The translations under genes and the position numbers were made by a program. Of a DNA stretch of 9,696 nucleotides, positions 1 through 6,637 are shown one piece after another. The stretch's first letter is position 1. Every line of letters starts with the position of its first letter. The notes under the pieces are model-generated. The model was not told the origin of the DNA and made no database searches. It saw only the letters and a program-made list of their open reading frames with translations. Source of the DNA: Flavobacteria bacterium RIFCSPLOWO2_12_FULL_31_7 (lineage in GTDB: Bacteria; Bacteroidota; Bacteroidia; Flavobacteriales; Flavobacteriaceae); assembly GCA_001800945.1 (NCBI GenBank), contig MGWJ01000008.1, positions 1 to 9,696 of the forward strand, given 5' to 3'.

Positions 1-1
1 T

Positions 2-1549
2 AACTTGCAAATTCAAGCTGTAATTCAAGGACAAGATGCTTCAAATCCTTATGGTGACGGTTCAGGAATTGTAACATTCACATCTACTGCAAATAATGCG
101 ATTTCGTATAAATATATTTTTATCGATGGAACTTCTCAAAATGCTCCAACTGGCGTTTATGAAAAAAGATTTACTCAAACAGGAGTAAATGTTTACACAG
201 TAACAGTTTTAGCTAATGGAAAAGGGGGCTTAACTTCAAGTGCCACTATCGATGTTGAAGTAAAAAGTGATTTTACAGATGATGAAGCGGTTCAGTTTTT
301 AACTGGTGGAACTCATAAAAATTGGTATTGGTCTGCCTCAGAACCAGGTCATCTTGGTGTAGGTCCAAATAATTCTGATGCTACTCAAAACTATTACCCA
401 CATTACTATCAAGCAGCTCCTTGGGAAAAAGCAGGAAGTGCTGAAAGTAGTTGTCTTTACGAAAATGTTTTAAAATTTTCTTTAGATGGCGGACAATTAA
501 AATACGAGTTAGATAATGGTGGTAGCACTTTTTTCAATGCCGCTTTTAATAGTGTGGTCGGTGCTTCTTCTCCAAGTGATGGATGTTATTCTTACAATAC
601 TTCAGGGCTAAAAACAGTTACATTATCTCCTTCAGAATCTGTTGTGGTTGCAAATAATGTTCCAAATCAAACTCGTGGTACAATGATGAATTTTTCTGAT
701 AACGGTTTTATGGGATATTATATTGGACAAAGTTCGTATGAAATCATTTCAATTACAGAAAATAGAATGGTGGTGAGAGCAGTAATGGGTGGAAACACCG
801 CTTTAGCTTGGTACCATACTTTTACAACTATTCAGCCTGTTCAAGATCCTATAACTGACTTCACCAATTTAATTTGGTCAGATGAATTTAACACTGATGG
901 TGCTACAGATTCTTCAAAATGGGGATATGATTTAGGCGCAGGTGGTTGGGGTAATGCTGAAGCTCAGTATTATACAAGCAGTGCTAATAATGTTGTTGTG
1001 CAAGGTGGAAATTTAAAAATTACGGCAAAAGCAGAAACTTTTGGTGGTTCAAATTATACTTCTGCACGATTAAAATCTGAAAATAAATTTGAATTCACTT
1101 ACGGAAAAGTTGAAGTTAGAGCCAAACTTCCATCTGGAGGTGGTACATGGCCTGCAATTTGGATGTTAGGTCAAAATTATGCAACCAGCACATGGCCTGC
1201 TTGTGGTGAAATCGATATCATGGAACACAAAGGTAACGAGCAAAATAAAATTTATGGAACCCTACACTATCCAGGAAGTTCAGGAGGAAGCGGAAATAGT
1301 AATTCTACAATGATCGCAAACGCATCTACTCAATTTCATGTGTATAAAACTATTTGGACCGCAAGTTCTGTAAAATTATACGTAGACGATGTATTGTTCC
1401 ATACTGTTATTAACAACGGGTCTTTACCTTTTAATGCCGACTTTTTCTTAATACTAAATGTTGCAATGGGTGGAACTTTTGGAGGTGCTATTTCTCCTAG
1501 TTTTGTGCAATCAGCTATGGAAATTGATTATGTTAGAGTGTATCAATAA
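2..1549 (+). CDS. Multidomain GH16 endo-beta-glucanase (laminarinase-like), 5' end cut off by the window
   Basis: The frame is open to the left edge, so the N-terminus and signal peptide are missing; the TTG at 5 is most likely an internal Leu codon. Numbering from that codon, residues 1-88 form a PKD/Ig-like beta-sandwich. Residues about 90-280 are a Trp/Tyr-rich module with two Cys (C150, C194) that I cannot assign firmly; it resembles lipocalin-like modules attached to Bacteroidota glucanases. Residues 285-514 are a GH16 catalytic domain. The GH16 signature GEIDIMEH gives E402 as nucleophile, D404 as assisting Asp and E407 as acid/base. WGNAEAQYYT and the C-terminal IDYVRVYQ are also typical of the laminarinase subfamily. 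The protein ends right after the GH16 fold, with no type IX secretion tail, so a surface lipoprotein is plausible (inference). The likely substrate is beta-1,3-glucan; mixed-linkage glucan or another GH16 substrate cannot be excluded. Confidence 0.9.
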   Translation, partial: NLQIQAVIQGQDASNPYGDGSGIVTFTSTANNAISYKYIFIDGTSQNAPTGVYEKRFTQTGVNVYTVTVLANGKGGLTSSATIDVEVKSDFTDDEAVQFLTGGTHKNWYWSASEPGHLGVGPNNSDATQNYYPHYYQAAPWEKAGSAESSCLYENVLKFSLDGGQLKYELDNGGSTFFNAAFNSVVGASSPSDGCYSYNTSGLKTVTLSPSESVVVANNVPNQTRGTMMNFSDNGFMGYYIGQSSYEIISITENRMVVRAVMGGNTALAWYHTFTTIQPVQDPITDFTNLIWSDEFNTDGATDSSKWGYDLGAGGWGNAEAQYYTSSANNVVVQGGNLKITAKAETFGGSNYTSARLKSENKFEFTYGKVEVRAKLPSGGGTWPAIWMLGQNYATSTWPACGEIDIMEHKGNEQNKIYGTLHYPGSSGGSGNSNSTMIANASTQFHVYKTIWTASSVKLYVDDVLFHTVINNGSLPFNADFFLILNVAMGGTFGGAISPSFVQSAMEIDYVRVYQ

Positions 1550-1566
1550 AATATTTTAAAAGTATT

Positions 1567-1601
1567 CCAATACCAAGAACCAAAACTATTCTTGGTATTG
1601 G
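1567..1601 (+). terminator. Perfect 13-bp stem-loop between the first GH16 gene and GH3
   Basis: CCAATACCAAGAA (1567-1579) and TTCTTGGTATTGG (1589-1601) pair perfectly around a 9-nt loop. It starts 17 nt after the GH16 stop. The right arm is followed by a short, broken T-rich stretch (TTTATGTCTT) rather than a clean U-tract, so it may be an intrinsic terminator, a partial one, or an RNA-stabilising hairpin inside a longer operon. The hairpin itself is certain; the function is inferred. Confidence 0.6.
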
Positions 1602-1624
1602 TTTATGTCTTATCAAATTTCACA

Positions 1625-3919
1625 ATGGATTTAAAATCATTAAAAGTTTTTCTAATAATCAGTTTTCTAATTTTGAGTTGTGCGTCTCCTAAAAAAAATA
1701 TCACAACTTCAAACCTAACTTCTATTGACCAAAAAGTCGATTCTCTTCTTCAAATCATGACATTGGAAGAGAAAATCGGTCAATTAAATCAATATAATGG
1801 GTTTTGGGAAATCACTGGACCAGCTCCTAAAGAAGGACAAGCAGCTAAAAAATATAACGATCTAAAAAAAGGTCTTGTCGGTTCGATGTTAAATGTGAAA
1901 GGAGTAAAAGACGTTTATGCTATACAAAAAATTGCGGTTGAAGAATCAAGATTAGGAATTCCTTTGTTGTTTGGATTCGATGTGATACATGGTCATAAAA
2001 CCATAAGTCCTATTCCGCTGGCAGAAGCGGCAAGTTGGGATTTAGAAGCCATAAAAAAATCCGCAGAAGTTGCTGCAGAAGAAGCCGCTGCTGAAGGAAT
2101 TAACTGGACATTCGCTCCTATGGTAGATGTTTCAAGAGATGCGAGATGGGGAAGAGTGATGGAAGGCGCTGGCGAAGACACATATTTAGGAAGTAAAATT
2201 GCCGAAGCGAGAGTCAAAGGTTTTCAAGGTGACTTGTCTACTAATAAAAATATTTTAGCTTGTGCAAAACATTTCGCAGGATATGCTTTCGCTGAATCTG
2301 GAAGAGATTATAATACTGTAGCAGTAAGTGATGAGGTTTTGCATAACGTGATTTTGCCACCTTTTAAAGCGTCAGTTGATGCTGGAGTAAAAACATTTAT
2401 GAATTCTTTCAACGAATTAAACGGAATTCCAGCAACAGGTAGTAGATTTCTTCAAAGAGATATTCTAAAAAGAGATTGGAATTTTCAAGGTTTTATGGTT
2501 TCAGATTGGGGTTCTATTAACGAAATGATTCCTCACGGATTTGCAAAAGATAGTAAACACGCTGCCGAAATTGCTCTGAATGCAGGTTCTGATATGGATA
2601 TGGAATCCTATGCTTATGTTGATCATTTAAGCACTTTAGTGAAAGAAGGTAAAGTAAAAGAAACTTTAATTGATGATGCAGCAAGAAGAATTCTAAAAGT
2701 AAAATTCGAATTGGGTTTATTCGAAAATCCATACAAATATTGCAACGAAGCTCATGAAAAAGCAACTGTTGGAAAAAAAGAAATTCACGATGCGGTTTTA
2801 GATGTCGCTAAAAAATCAATTGTACTTTTAAAAAATGAAAATAATTTGTTGCCTTTACCAAAATCAGGAAAAAAAATTGCCTTAATTGGTGCTTTGGCAA
2901 ATGATAAAACCAGTCCTTTAGGAAGTTGGCGAATTGCGGCTCAAGATAACACGGCAATTTCTGTTTTGGAAGGTATGCAACAATACAAAAATAATGAGTT
3001 AACCTATGTAAAAGGTGCTGATGTTAGCGTTGGAAGAACGCAATTTATATGGGAAACACACATCAATACAACTGATAAATCTGGTTTTACTGAAGCGATT
3101 GAAGTCGCTAAAAAAGCAGACGTTGTAGTTTTAGTTTTAGGAGAACACGGCCTACAATCTGGTGAAGGTAGAAGTAGAACGGATATCGGTTTACCGGGTG
3201 TGCAACAAGAGTTATTAGAAGCGATTTATCAAGTCAATAAAAATGTAGTTTTAGTATTAAATAATGGCCGACCATTAGCGATTCCTTGGGCTGCAGAAAA
3301 TATTCCTGCTATTGTAGAAGCTTGGCATTTAGGTACACAAAGCGGAAATGCCATTGCTCAAGTACTTTATGGTGATTATAATCCCAGTGGAAAATTACCC
3401 ATGACTTTTCCTAGAAATGTTGGACAATTACCTATTTATTACAATTATAAAAACACAGGAAGACCAAGTATGAATGAACCAGAAAGTGTGTTTTGGTCGC
3501 ATTATTCTGATGAAAAGAATACGCCGCAATTCGCTTTTGGGTATGGATTAAGTTACTCTAAATTTGAATATTCTGATTTGAAATTAAGCGCGAATTCTTT
3601 TTCAAATAATGGAAAAATTTTAGTTTCGGTTACCTTAAAAAATAATAGTAATGTGGCAGGAAAAGAAGTTGTTCAATTATATATCAGAGATTTAATTGGT
3701 AGTACAACCCGACCTGTAAAAGAATTAAAAGGTTTTGAAATGGTAACCTTAAGTCCGTTTGAAAGTAAAACCATTACTTTTGAAATTAACGAAGAAACCA
3801 TCGTGTTTTATACCGCCAATCAGAAATGGGAAGCTGAAGCAGGTGATTTTAAAGTTTTTGTAGGCGGAAGTTCTGATAAAACCTTAGAAGCTAATTTCGA
3901 ATTTTTAAAAAACAACTAG
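1625..3919 (+). CDS. GH3 beta-glucosidase, lipoprotein, BglX-like
   Basis: This 764-residue enzyme of the periplasmic BglX type should release glucose from the non-reducing end of beta-gluco-oligosaccharides. I use the ATG at 1625. The frame also allows TTG at 1592, but that codon lies inside the hairpin and would put 11 extra residues before the signal peptide. The N-terminus has a Lys-containing start, a hydrophobic stretch and a lipobox ILSC with C19 as lipidation site; the following ASPKKN lacks acidic residues, so periplasmic retention is more likely than surface display (inference). The GH3 N domain contains KHFAG (K215, H216) and the nucleophile D294 in VSDWG. The GH3 C domain contains SGEGRSRTD, with E514 as probable acid/base. 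A fibronectin-III-like domain fills the last 100 or so residues. Length matches E. coli BglX (about 765). The stop is 1 nt before the next gene, so the two are surely co-transcribed. Confidence 0.93.
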   Translation: MDLKSLKVFLIISFLILSCASPKKNITTSNLTSIDQKVDSLLQIMTLEEKIGQLNQYNGFWEITGPAPKEGQAAKKYNDLKKGLVGSMLNVKGVKDVYAIQKIAVEESRLGIPLLFGFDVIHGHKTISPIPLAEAASWDLEAIKKSAEVAAEEAAAEGINWTFAPMVDVSRDARWGRVMEGAGEDTYLGSKIAEARVKGFQGDLSTNKNILACAKHFAGYAFAESGRDYNTVAVSDEVLHNVILPPFKASVDAGVKTFMNSFNELNGIPATGSRFLQRDILKRDWNFQGFMVSDWGSINEMIPHGFAKDSKHAAEIALNAGSDMDMESYAYVDHLSTLVKEGKVKETLIDDAARRILKVKFELGLFENPYKYCNEAHEKATVGKKEIHDAVLDVAKKSIVLLKNENNLLPLPKSGKKIALIGALANDKTSPLGSWRIAAQDNTAISVLEGMQQYKNNELTYVKGADVSVGRTQFIWETHINTTDKSGFTEAIEVAKKADVVVLVLGEHGLQSGEGRSRTDIGLPGVQQELLEAIYQVNKNVVLVLNNGRPLAIPWAAENIPAIVEAWHLGTQSGNAIAQVLYGDYNPSGKLPMTFPRNVGQLPIYYNYKNTGRPSMNEPESVFWSHYSDEKNTPQFAFGYGLSYSKFEYSDLKLSANSFSNNGKILVSVTLKNNSNVAGKEVVQLYIRDLIGSTTRPVKELKGFEMVTLSPFESKTITFEINEETIVFYTANQKWEAEAGDFKVFVGGSSDKTLEANFEFLKNN

Positions 3920-3920
3920 T

Positions 3921-4679
3921 ATGAAAAAGATTCTTGTCTTATTTCTGTATATAAATATTGCTTTTTCTCAAAATACAAAACGTGTTTTAGTTTGGGAAGA
4001 AAATTTCAATGGAGTAGCACTAGATTCAACGGTTTGGAATTTTGAGTTAGGAACTGGTTGCCCTAATTTATGCGGTTGGGGAAATAATGAAGCCCAAGTA
4101 TACACGAATAAAAATCATAAATTAAAAGATGGTTTTTTAATCGTAGAAGCCAAAAAAGAAGGAGATTCCTATTCTTCAACTCGAATTACAACAAAAGATA
4201 AAAAAGAATTTCAATACGGTAGAATTGAAACCCGAGCTAAATTACCAGTTGGAACAGGTTTATGGCCAGCTTTTTGGATGCTTGGCGCGAATATTTCAGA
4301 AGTAGGTTGGCCTAAATGTGGCGAAATTGATATTTTAGAGTACGTAGGGAAACAACCTGATATTGTATTTACTTCTTTGCATACACAAGCTAGTCATGGT
4401 AATACAATTAACACTAAGAAAACCACTATTCCAACCATAGAAGAAGGCTTTCATACTTATGCGATTGATTGGTCGAAAGATAAAATTGCTTTTTTTGTAG
4501 ATGATGTTTTGGTTTATACTTTTCAGCCAGAAGTTAAAAATGAAGATACATGGCCTTATAATCAACCTTTTTATTTTATTATTAATGTTGCGATTGGCGG
4601 AAATTTTGGCGGACCAGCTATTGATGCTTCCATCTTACCACAAGAATTTATTGTAGATTATATTAAAGTCTATCAATAA
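3921..4679 (+). CDS. Compact secreted GH16 endo-beta-1,3-glucanase (laminarinase-like)
   Basis: This 252-residue single-domain GH16 protein has a type I signal peptide, MKKILVLFLYINIAFS, with probable cleavage before Q17. The signature GEIDILEY places the nucleophile at E135, the assisting Asp at D137 and the acid/base at E140. Further family landmarks are WGNNEAQVYT, LWPAFWMLG and the closing VDYIKVYQ. C47 and C51 in GCPNLCGWG could form a disulfide. No binding module or lipobox is present, so it should be soluble, in the periplasm or exported. It is a clear relative of the GH16 domain in the first gene, but with a different loop sequence, suggesting paralogues with distinct steps: large surface enzyme versus small enzyme working beside the GH3 glucosidase. 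The ATG follows the GH3 stop by 1 nt, so translation is probably coupled. Exact linkage specificity cannot be read from sequence. Confidence 0.93.
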   Translation: MKKILVLFLYINIAFSQNTKRVLVWEENFNGVALDSTVWNFELGTGCPNLCGWGNNEAQVYTNKNHKLKDGFLIVEAKKEGDSYSSTRITTKDKKEFQYGRIETRAKLPVGTGLWPAFWMLGANISEVGWPKCGEIDILEYVGKQPDIVFTSLHTQASHGNTINTKKTTIPTIEEGFHTYAIDWSKDKIAFFVDDVLVYTFQPEVKNEDTWPYNQPFYFIINVAIGGNFGGPAIDASILPQEFIVDYIKVYQ

Positions 4680-4758
4680 TATATTTATTTAAAAATTTTG
4701 GATGAAACGATTTTAATTAAATTTTAGTACAATTAAAGTGTTAAAATTTTATCAAAAA

Positions 4759-4791
4759 TTTGTTTTTATGAAATATTTAACATTATATTTG
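4759..4791 (+). promoter_or_regulatory. Bacteroidota sigma-A promoter for the sigma factor gene
   Basis: TTTG at 4759-4762 and TATATTTG at 4784-4791 are 21 nt apart. This fits the Bacteroidota consensus of a -33 TTTG (or TTG) and a -7 TAnnTTTG. Transcription would start near 4797, leaving an untranslated leader of roughly 80 nt before the ATG at 4880. The rest of the 4680-4879 gap is AT-rich, with only weak all-AT inverted repeats and no convincing terminator for the GH16 gene. Confidence 0.65.
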
Positions 4792-4879
4792 TTGTTACTA
4801 ATCTCAAAAACCAATTTGCGTATAACATAAAAATACTCTTTTTTAGAAACAAAATTCCCAAAATCTAAAAGGTATAATT

Positions 4880-5467
4880 ATGGCAAATAAGGTACAAAAC
4901 TCTGACGCAATTTTATTACATAGCTATATTAGCGGAGATGAGTCTGCGCTAAAAGTTTTAATTGACAGACACCAGTCGAAGATTTATGGATTTATTTATT
5001 CTAAAATTCAAGACAGATCTGTTTGTGATGATATTTTTCAAGATACTTTTATTAAAGTCATTAAAACGTTACGAACAAAAGGTTATAGTGAAGAAGGTAA
5101 ATTTTTGCCTTGGGTGATGCGTATTGCTTCAAATTTAGTGATTGATTATTTCCGTCATAACAAAAAAATGCCTTTTCAAAGAGACACAGACGAGTATAGT
5201 ATTTTTAATTTTATGTCTGATTCTGCCTTGTCTATCGAAAATCAATTAATTGAAAGTCAAGTGGAGTTAGATGTTAGAAAAATCATAGAACAATTGCCTG
5301 AAGATCAAAAAGAAGTGATTAAAATGCGTTTTTACGAAGATTTAAGTTTTAAAGAAATTTCTGAGATAACTGGTGTGAGCATCAATACTGCTTTGGGAAG
5401 AATGCGTTATGCCGTTATCAATCTGAGAAAAATTATTGAAAAAAATAGTATTATTTTAACAAATTAA
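4880..5467 (+). CDS. RNA polymerase sigma-70 factor, ECF (RpoE-like) family
   Basis: This 195-residue protein has only sigma-2 and sigma-4 domains, the layout of group 4 (ECF) factors. Sigma-2 covers about residues 23-95: ALKVLIDRHQSKIYGFIY, then the acidic DDIFQDTFIKV that contacts core polymerase and the WVMRIASNLVIDYFR segment for -10 recognition. Sigma-4 covers about 130-187: IIEQLPEDQKEVIKMRF followed by a helix-turn-helix, FKEISEITGVSINTALGRMR, for the -35-type element. The ATG at 4880 has an AAAAGG stretch 7 nt upstream. It has its own promoter at 4759-4791 and no recognisable membrane anti-sigma gene beside it; the only same-strand neighbour is a 47-residue ORF 63 nt downstream. Its regulon is unknown. 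It is separated from the glucan genes by 200 nt and its own promoter, so a role in their control is not indicated. Confidence 0.92.
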   Translation: MANKVQNSDAILLHSYISGDESALKVLIDRHQSKIYGFIYSKIQDRSVCDDIFQDTFIKVIKTLRTKGYSEEGKFLPWVMRIASNLVIDYFRHNKKMPFQRDTDEYSIFNFMSDSALSIENQLIESQVELDVRKIIEQLPEDQKEVIKMRFYEDLSFKEISEITGVSINTALGRMRYAVINLRKIIEKNSIILTN

Positions 5468-5530
5468 AATGGGTAACACAATAAGATAGAAGTTTTTACG
5501 TTATAGTTTAATAAATAATTAAATTAATAA

Positions 5531-5674
5531 ATGGCAAAACTCTACTCTAAAAAAAGAAAATCAATTAAAGAAATGAAACCCAGTAAAGAAACAGTTAGTT
5601 TTATTTTGAGTTATTCGCAGGCAATGAAAATAGTAAAAGTCGGTAATCTTACTTTTGAAAACATTGTAAATTGA
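5531..5674 (+). CDS. Small protein of 47 residues, unknown function, downstream of the sigma factor
   Basis: ATG at 5531 runs to TGA at 5672-5674. The product starts with a strongly basic stretch (MAKLYSKKRKSIKEMK) and continues with PSKETVSFILSYSQAMKIV and VGNLTFENIVN. The predicted shape is a basic N-terminal tail, one amphipathic helix (about 18-36) and a short C-terminal strand; no membrane segment, signal peptide or Cys is present. Evidence that it is real: it starts 63 nt after the sigma factor stop on the same strand, no promoter-like box is seen between them, and a rho-independent terminator begins 2 nt after its stop, so the frame fills the transcript exactly. The basic tail would suit nucleic acid or polymerase binding, but that is speculation. 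I do not recognise a named family. Confidence 0.65.
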   Translation: MAKLYSKKRKSIKEMKPSKETVSFILSYSQAMKIVKVGNLTFENIVN

Positions 5675-5675
5675 T

Positions 5676-5709
5676 AAAAATGCTTCGGAATTATTTCGGA
5701 GCATTTTTT
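5676..5709 (+). terminator. Rho-independent terminator of the sigma factor/small ORF transcript
   Basis: AAAAATGCT (5676-5684) pairs with AGCATTTTT (5700-5708), and the stem continues inward through TCGGAA/TTTCGG with two G-U pairs to a 3-nt loop at 5691-5693. Six T follow on the 3' side (5704-5709). It begins immediately after the stop of the 47-residue ORF. The symmetric A-tract could also let it act on the opposite strand. Confidence 0.85.
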
Positions 5710-5727
5710 ATTTAAAATATATCGCCG

Positions 5728-5750
5728 CGAATTTTCGAATTTTTCGAATT
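5728..5750. repeat. Short tandem CGAATT(TT) repeat
   Basis: Three consecutive copies of CGAATT spaced by T-runs occur at 5728, 5736 and 5745 (unit 8-9 nt), right after the terminator. TTCGAA within it is palindromic. No function is evident; it may be decayed intergenic repeat sequence related to the CGAATTA ends of the element at 5817-5926. Confidence 0.5.
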
Positions 5751-5816
5751 GATTTTAAGGAATATTAAAATCGAAAAGTGAATTGTTAAAAAGAATAATT
5801 TTTGAGTGTTATTTTT

Positions 5817-5926
5817 GCCACGAATTCACGAATTATTTGGTTTGTGAATAAAAATTGAATCGACAAAGTCGATGAATAATCCAAATTAATTTTTTGCAGC
5901 ATTTTTTTAATTCGATAATACGTGGC
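5817..5926. repeat. 110-bp hairpin element with 19-bp imperfect terminal inverted repeats (MITE/REP-like)
   Basis: The left end GCCACGAATTCACGAATTA (5817-5835) matches the reverse complement of the right end (5908-5926) at 16 of 19 positions. A second nested pair follows, AATTATTTGG (5831-5840) with CCAAATTAATT (5881-5891), one base out of register. At the centre ATCGAC-AAA-GTCGAT (5859-5873) is a perfect 6-bp hairpin. The whole segment can therefore fold on itself. T-tracts and A-tracts lie just outside the ends, the wrong arrangement for a simple terminator. No ORF of note is inside. It sits in the gap between the sigma operon terminator and the nth stop. Similar GCCACGAATTCACGAATT-type repeats are, as far as I recall, dispersed in Flavobacteria, but that was not checked. 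Confidence 0.65.
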
Positions 5927-5938
5927 TAAAAAAAATAA

Positions 5939-6601
5939 TTATTTTGTGGTGTTTTTTATTTCATATTCTTTCAAAACCGATTTTCTTCCAATCGTTTTTG
6001 TAATAATGTCTTTTTCTAAATCCCAACCACGTGCGGGTGAATATTCTCTTCCGTACCAAATAATTTGTAAATGTAAATCGTTCCAAGTTTCTTTTGGAAA
6101 AATAGCTTTGGCATCTTTTTCTGTTTCCACTACATTTTTACCAGAAGTTAAATTCCAACGATACATCAATCGGTGAATGTGCGTGTCAACAGGAAAAGCA
6201 GGAACTCCAAAAGCCTGACTCATCACTACACTCGCAGTTTTATGTCCAACTGCTGGTAAACTTTCCAACGCTTCGAAACTTTGAGGCACTTCACCATTAT
6301 ACTTGTCAATTAAAATATGTGACAAACCATGAATACCTTTTGATTTCATTGGTGATAATCCGCATGGACGAATAATTTCTTTAATTTCTTCCACACTCAT
6401 TTTAATCATATCGTATGGATTGTCTGCCTTCGCAAATAAAAGCGGTGTAATTTGATTTACACGAACATCGGTACATTGTGCAGAAAGTAAAACCGCAACT
6501 AATAAAGTATAAGGATCTTTATGATCTAACGGAATCGGAATTTCTGGATATAATTCGTTTAACGTATTTATAACAAATGTTGCACGTTCTTTCTTGGTCA
6601 T
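5939..6601 (-). CDS. nth: Endonuclease III-type DNA glycosylase/AP lyase without the usual Fe-S cysteines
   Basis: This 220-residue member of the HhH-GPD superfamily removes oxidised pyrimidines and nicks at abasic sites in base excision repair. The helix-hairpin-helix and catalytic region LESLPAVGHKTASVV carries the Schiff-base Lys K121, and FPVDTHIHRL carries the catalytic Asp D139, matching K120 and D138 of E. coli Nth. LLSAQCTDVRVNQITP is the conserved N-terminal motif. Length is close to the E. coli enzyme (211). Odd point: the C-terminal C-x6-C-x2-C-x5-C cluster loop is absent. The corresponding segment reads GREYSPARGWDLEKDIIT, with S188 where the first Cys is expected, and the only Cys in the protein are C43 and C80. 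The frame is intact, so this is a cluster-less variant, not a pseudogene. It is divergent from the peroxiredoxin gene; the ATG is at 6601-6599. Confidence 0.93.
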   Translation of the reverse strand: MTKKERATFVINTLNELYPEIPIPLDHKDPYTLLVAVLLSAQCTDVRVNQITPLLFAKADNPYDMIKMSVEEIKEIIRPCGLSPMKSKGIHGLSHILIDKYNGEVPQSFEALESLPAVGHKTASVVMSQAFGVPAFPVDTHIHRLMYRWNLTSGKNVVETEKDAKAIFPKETWNDLHLQIIWYGREYSPARGWDLEKDIITKTIGRKSVLKEYEIKNTTK

Positions 6602-6606
6602 TTTAG

Positions 6607-6614
6607 TATATTTG
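6607..6614 (+). promoter_or_regulatory. Candidate -7 box for the peroxiredoxin gene
   Basis: TATATTTG matches the Bacteroidota TAnnTTTG box and faces the peroxiredoxin gene, with its ATG 64 nt downstream. The -33 element is poor: the nearest TTG is at 6580-6582, giving a 24-nt spacer that is longer than usual. Confidence 0.45.
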
Positions 6615-6629
6615 AATATAATTTTATAT

Positions 6630-6637
6630 CAAAAATA
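6630..6637 (-). promoter_or_regulatory. Candidate -7 box for nth
   Basis: Read on the minus strand, 6637-6630 is TATTTTTG, a TAnnTTTG match 28 nt upstream of the nth ATG. A minus-strand TTTG at 6656-6653 gives a spacer of only 15 nt, shorter than usual. This box overlaps the leader expected from the opposing peroxiredoxin promoter, so the two may interfere. Confidence 0.35.

Noticed and set aside
1478..1505. TTTG-N16-TAGTTTTG near the end of the first GH16 gene as a promoter for GH3
   Set aside because: The spacer is one base short of the usual range, the site is inside coding sequence, such matches are frequent by chance in AT-rich DNA, and the hairpin would still intervene. It is kept only as a possibility.
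1592..1624. TTG at 1592 as start of the GH3 gene
   Set aside because: It lies inside the right arm of the hairpin, and the ATG at 1625 gives a standard lipoprotein signal peptide.
1993..2765. Minus-strand open frames (1993-2217 and 2517-2765) inside the GH3 gene
   Set aside because: They lie wholly within a well-supported gene, and their composition is that of an antisense shadow with no recognisable motif.
4719..4749. AAATTTTA...TAAAATTT inverted repeat after the second GH16 gene as its terminator
   Set aside because: The stem is all A-T with a 15-nt loop in very AT-rich sequence; it would not be stable and could be chance.
5817..5926. Reading the inverted-repeat element as a plain terminator for nth
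   Set aside because: The T-tracts lie before, not after, the stem in both directions, and the arms are about 70 nt apart.
5922..6176. Plus-strand open frame opposite the 3' end of nth
   Set aside because: nth is strongly supported by catalytic motifs, and the plus-strand product has no family features.
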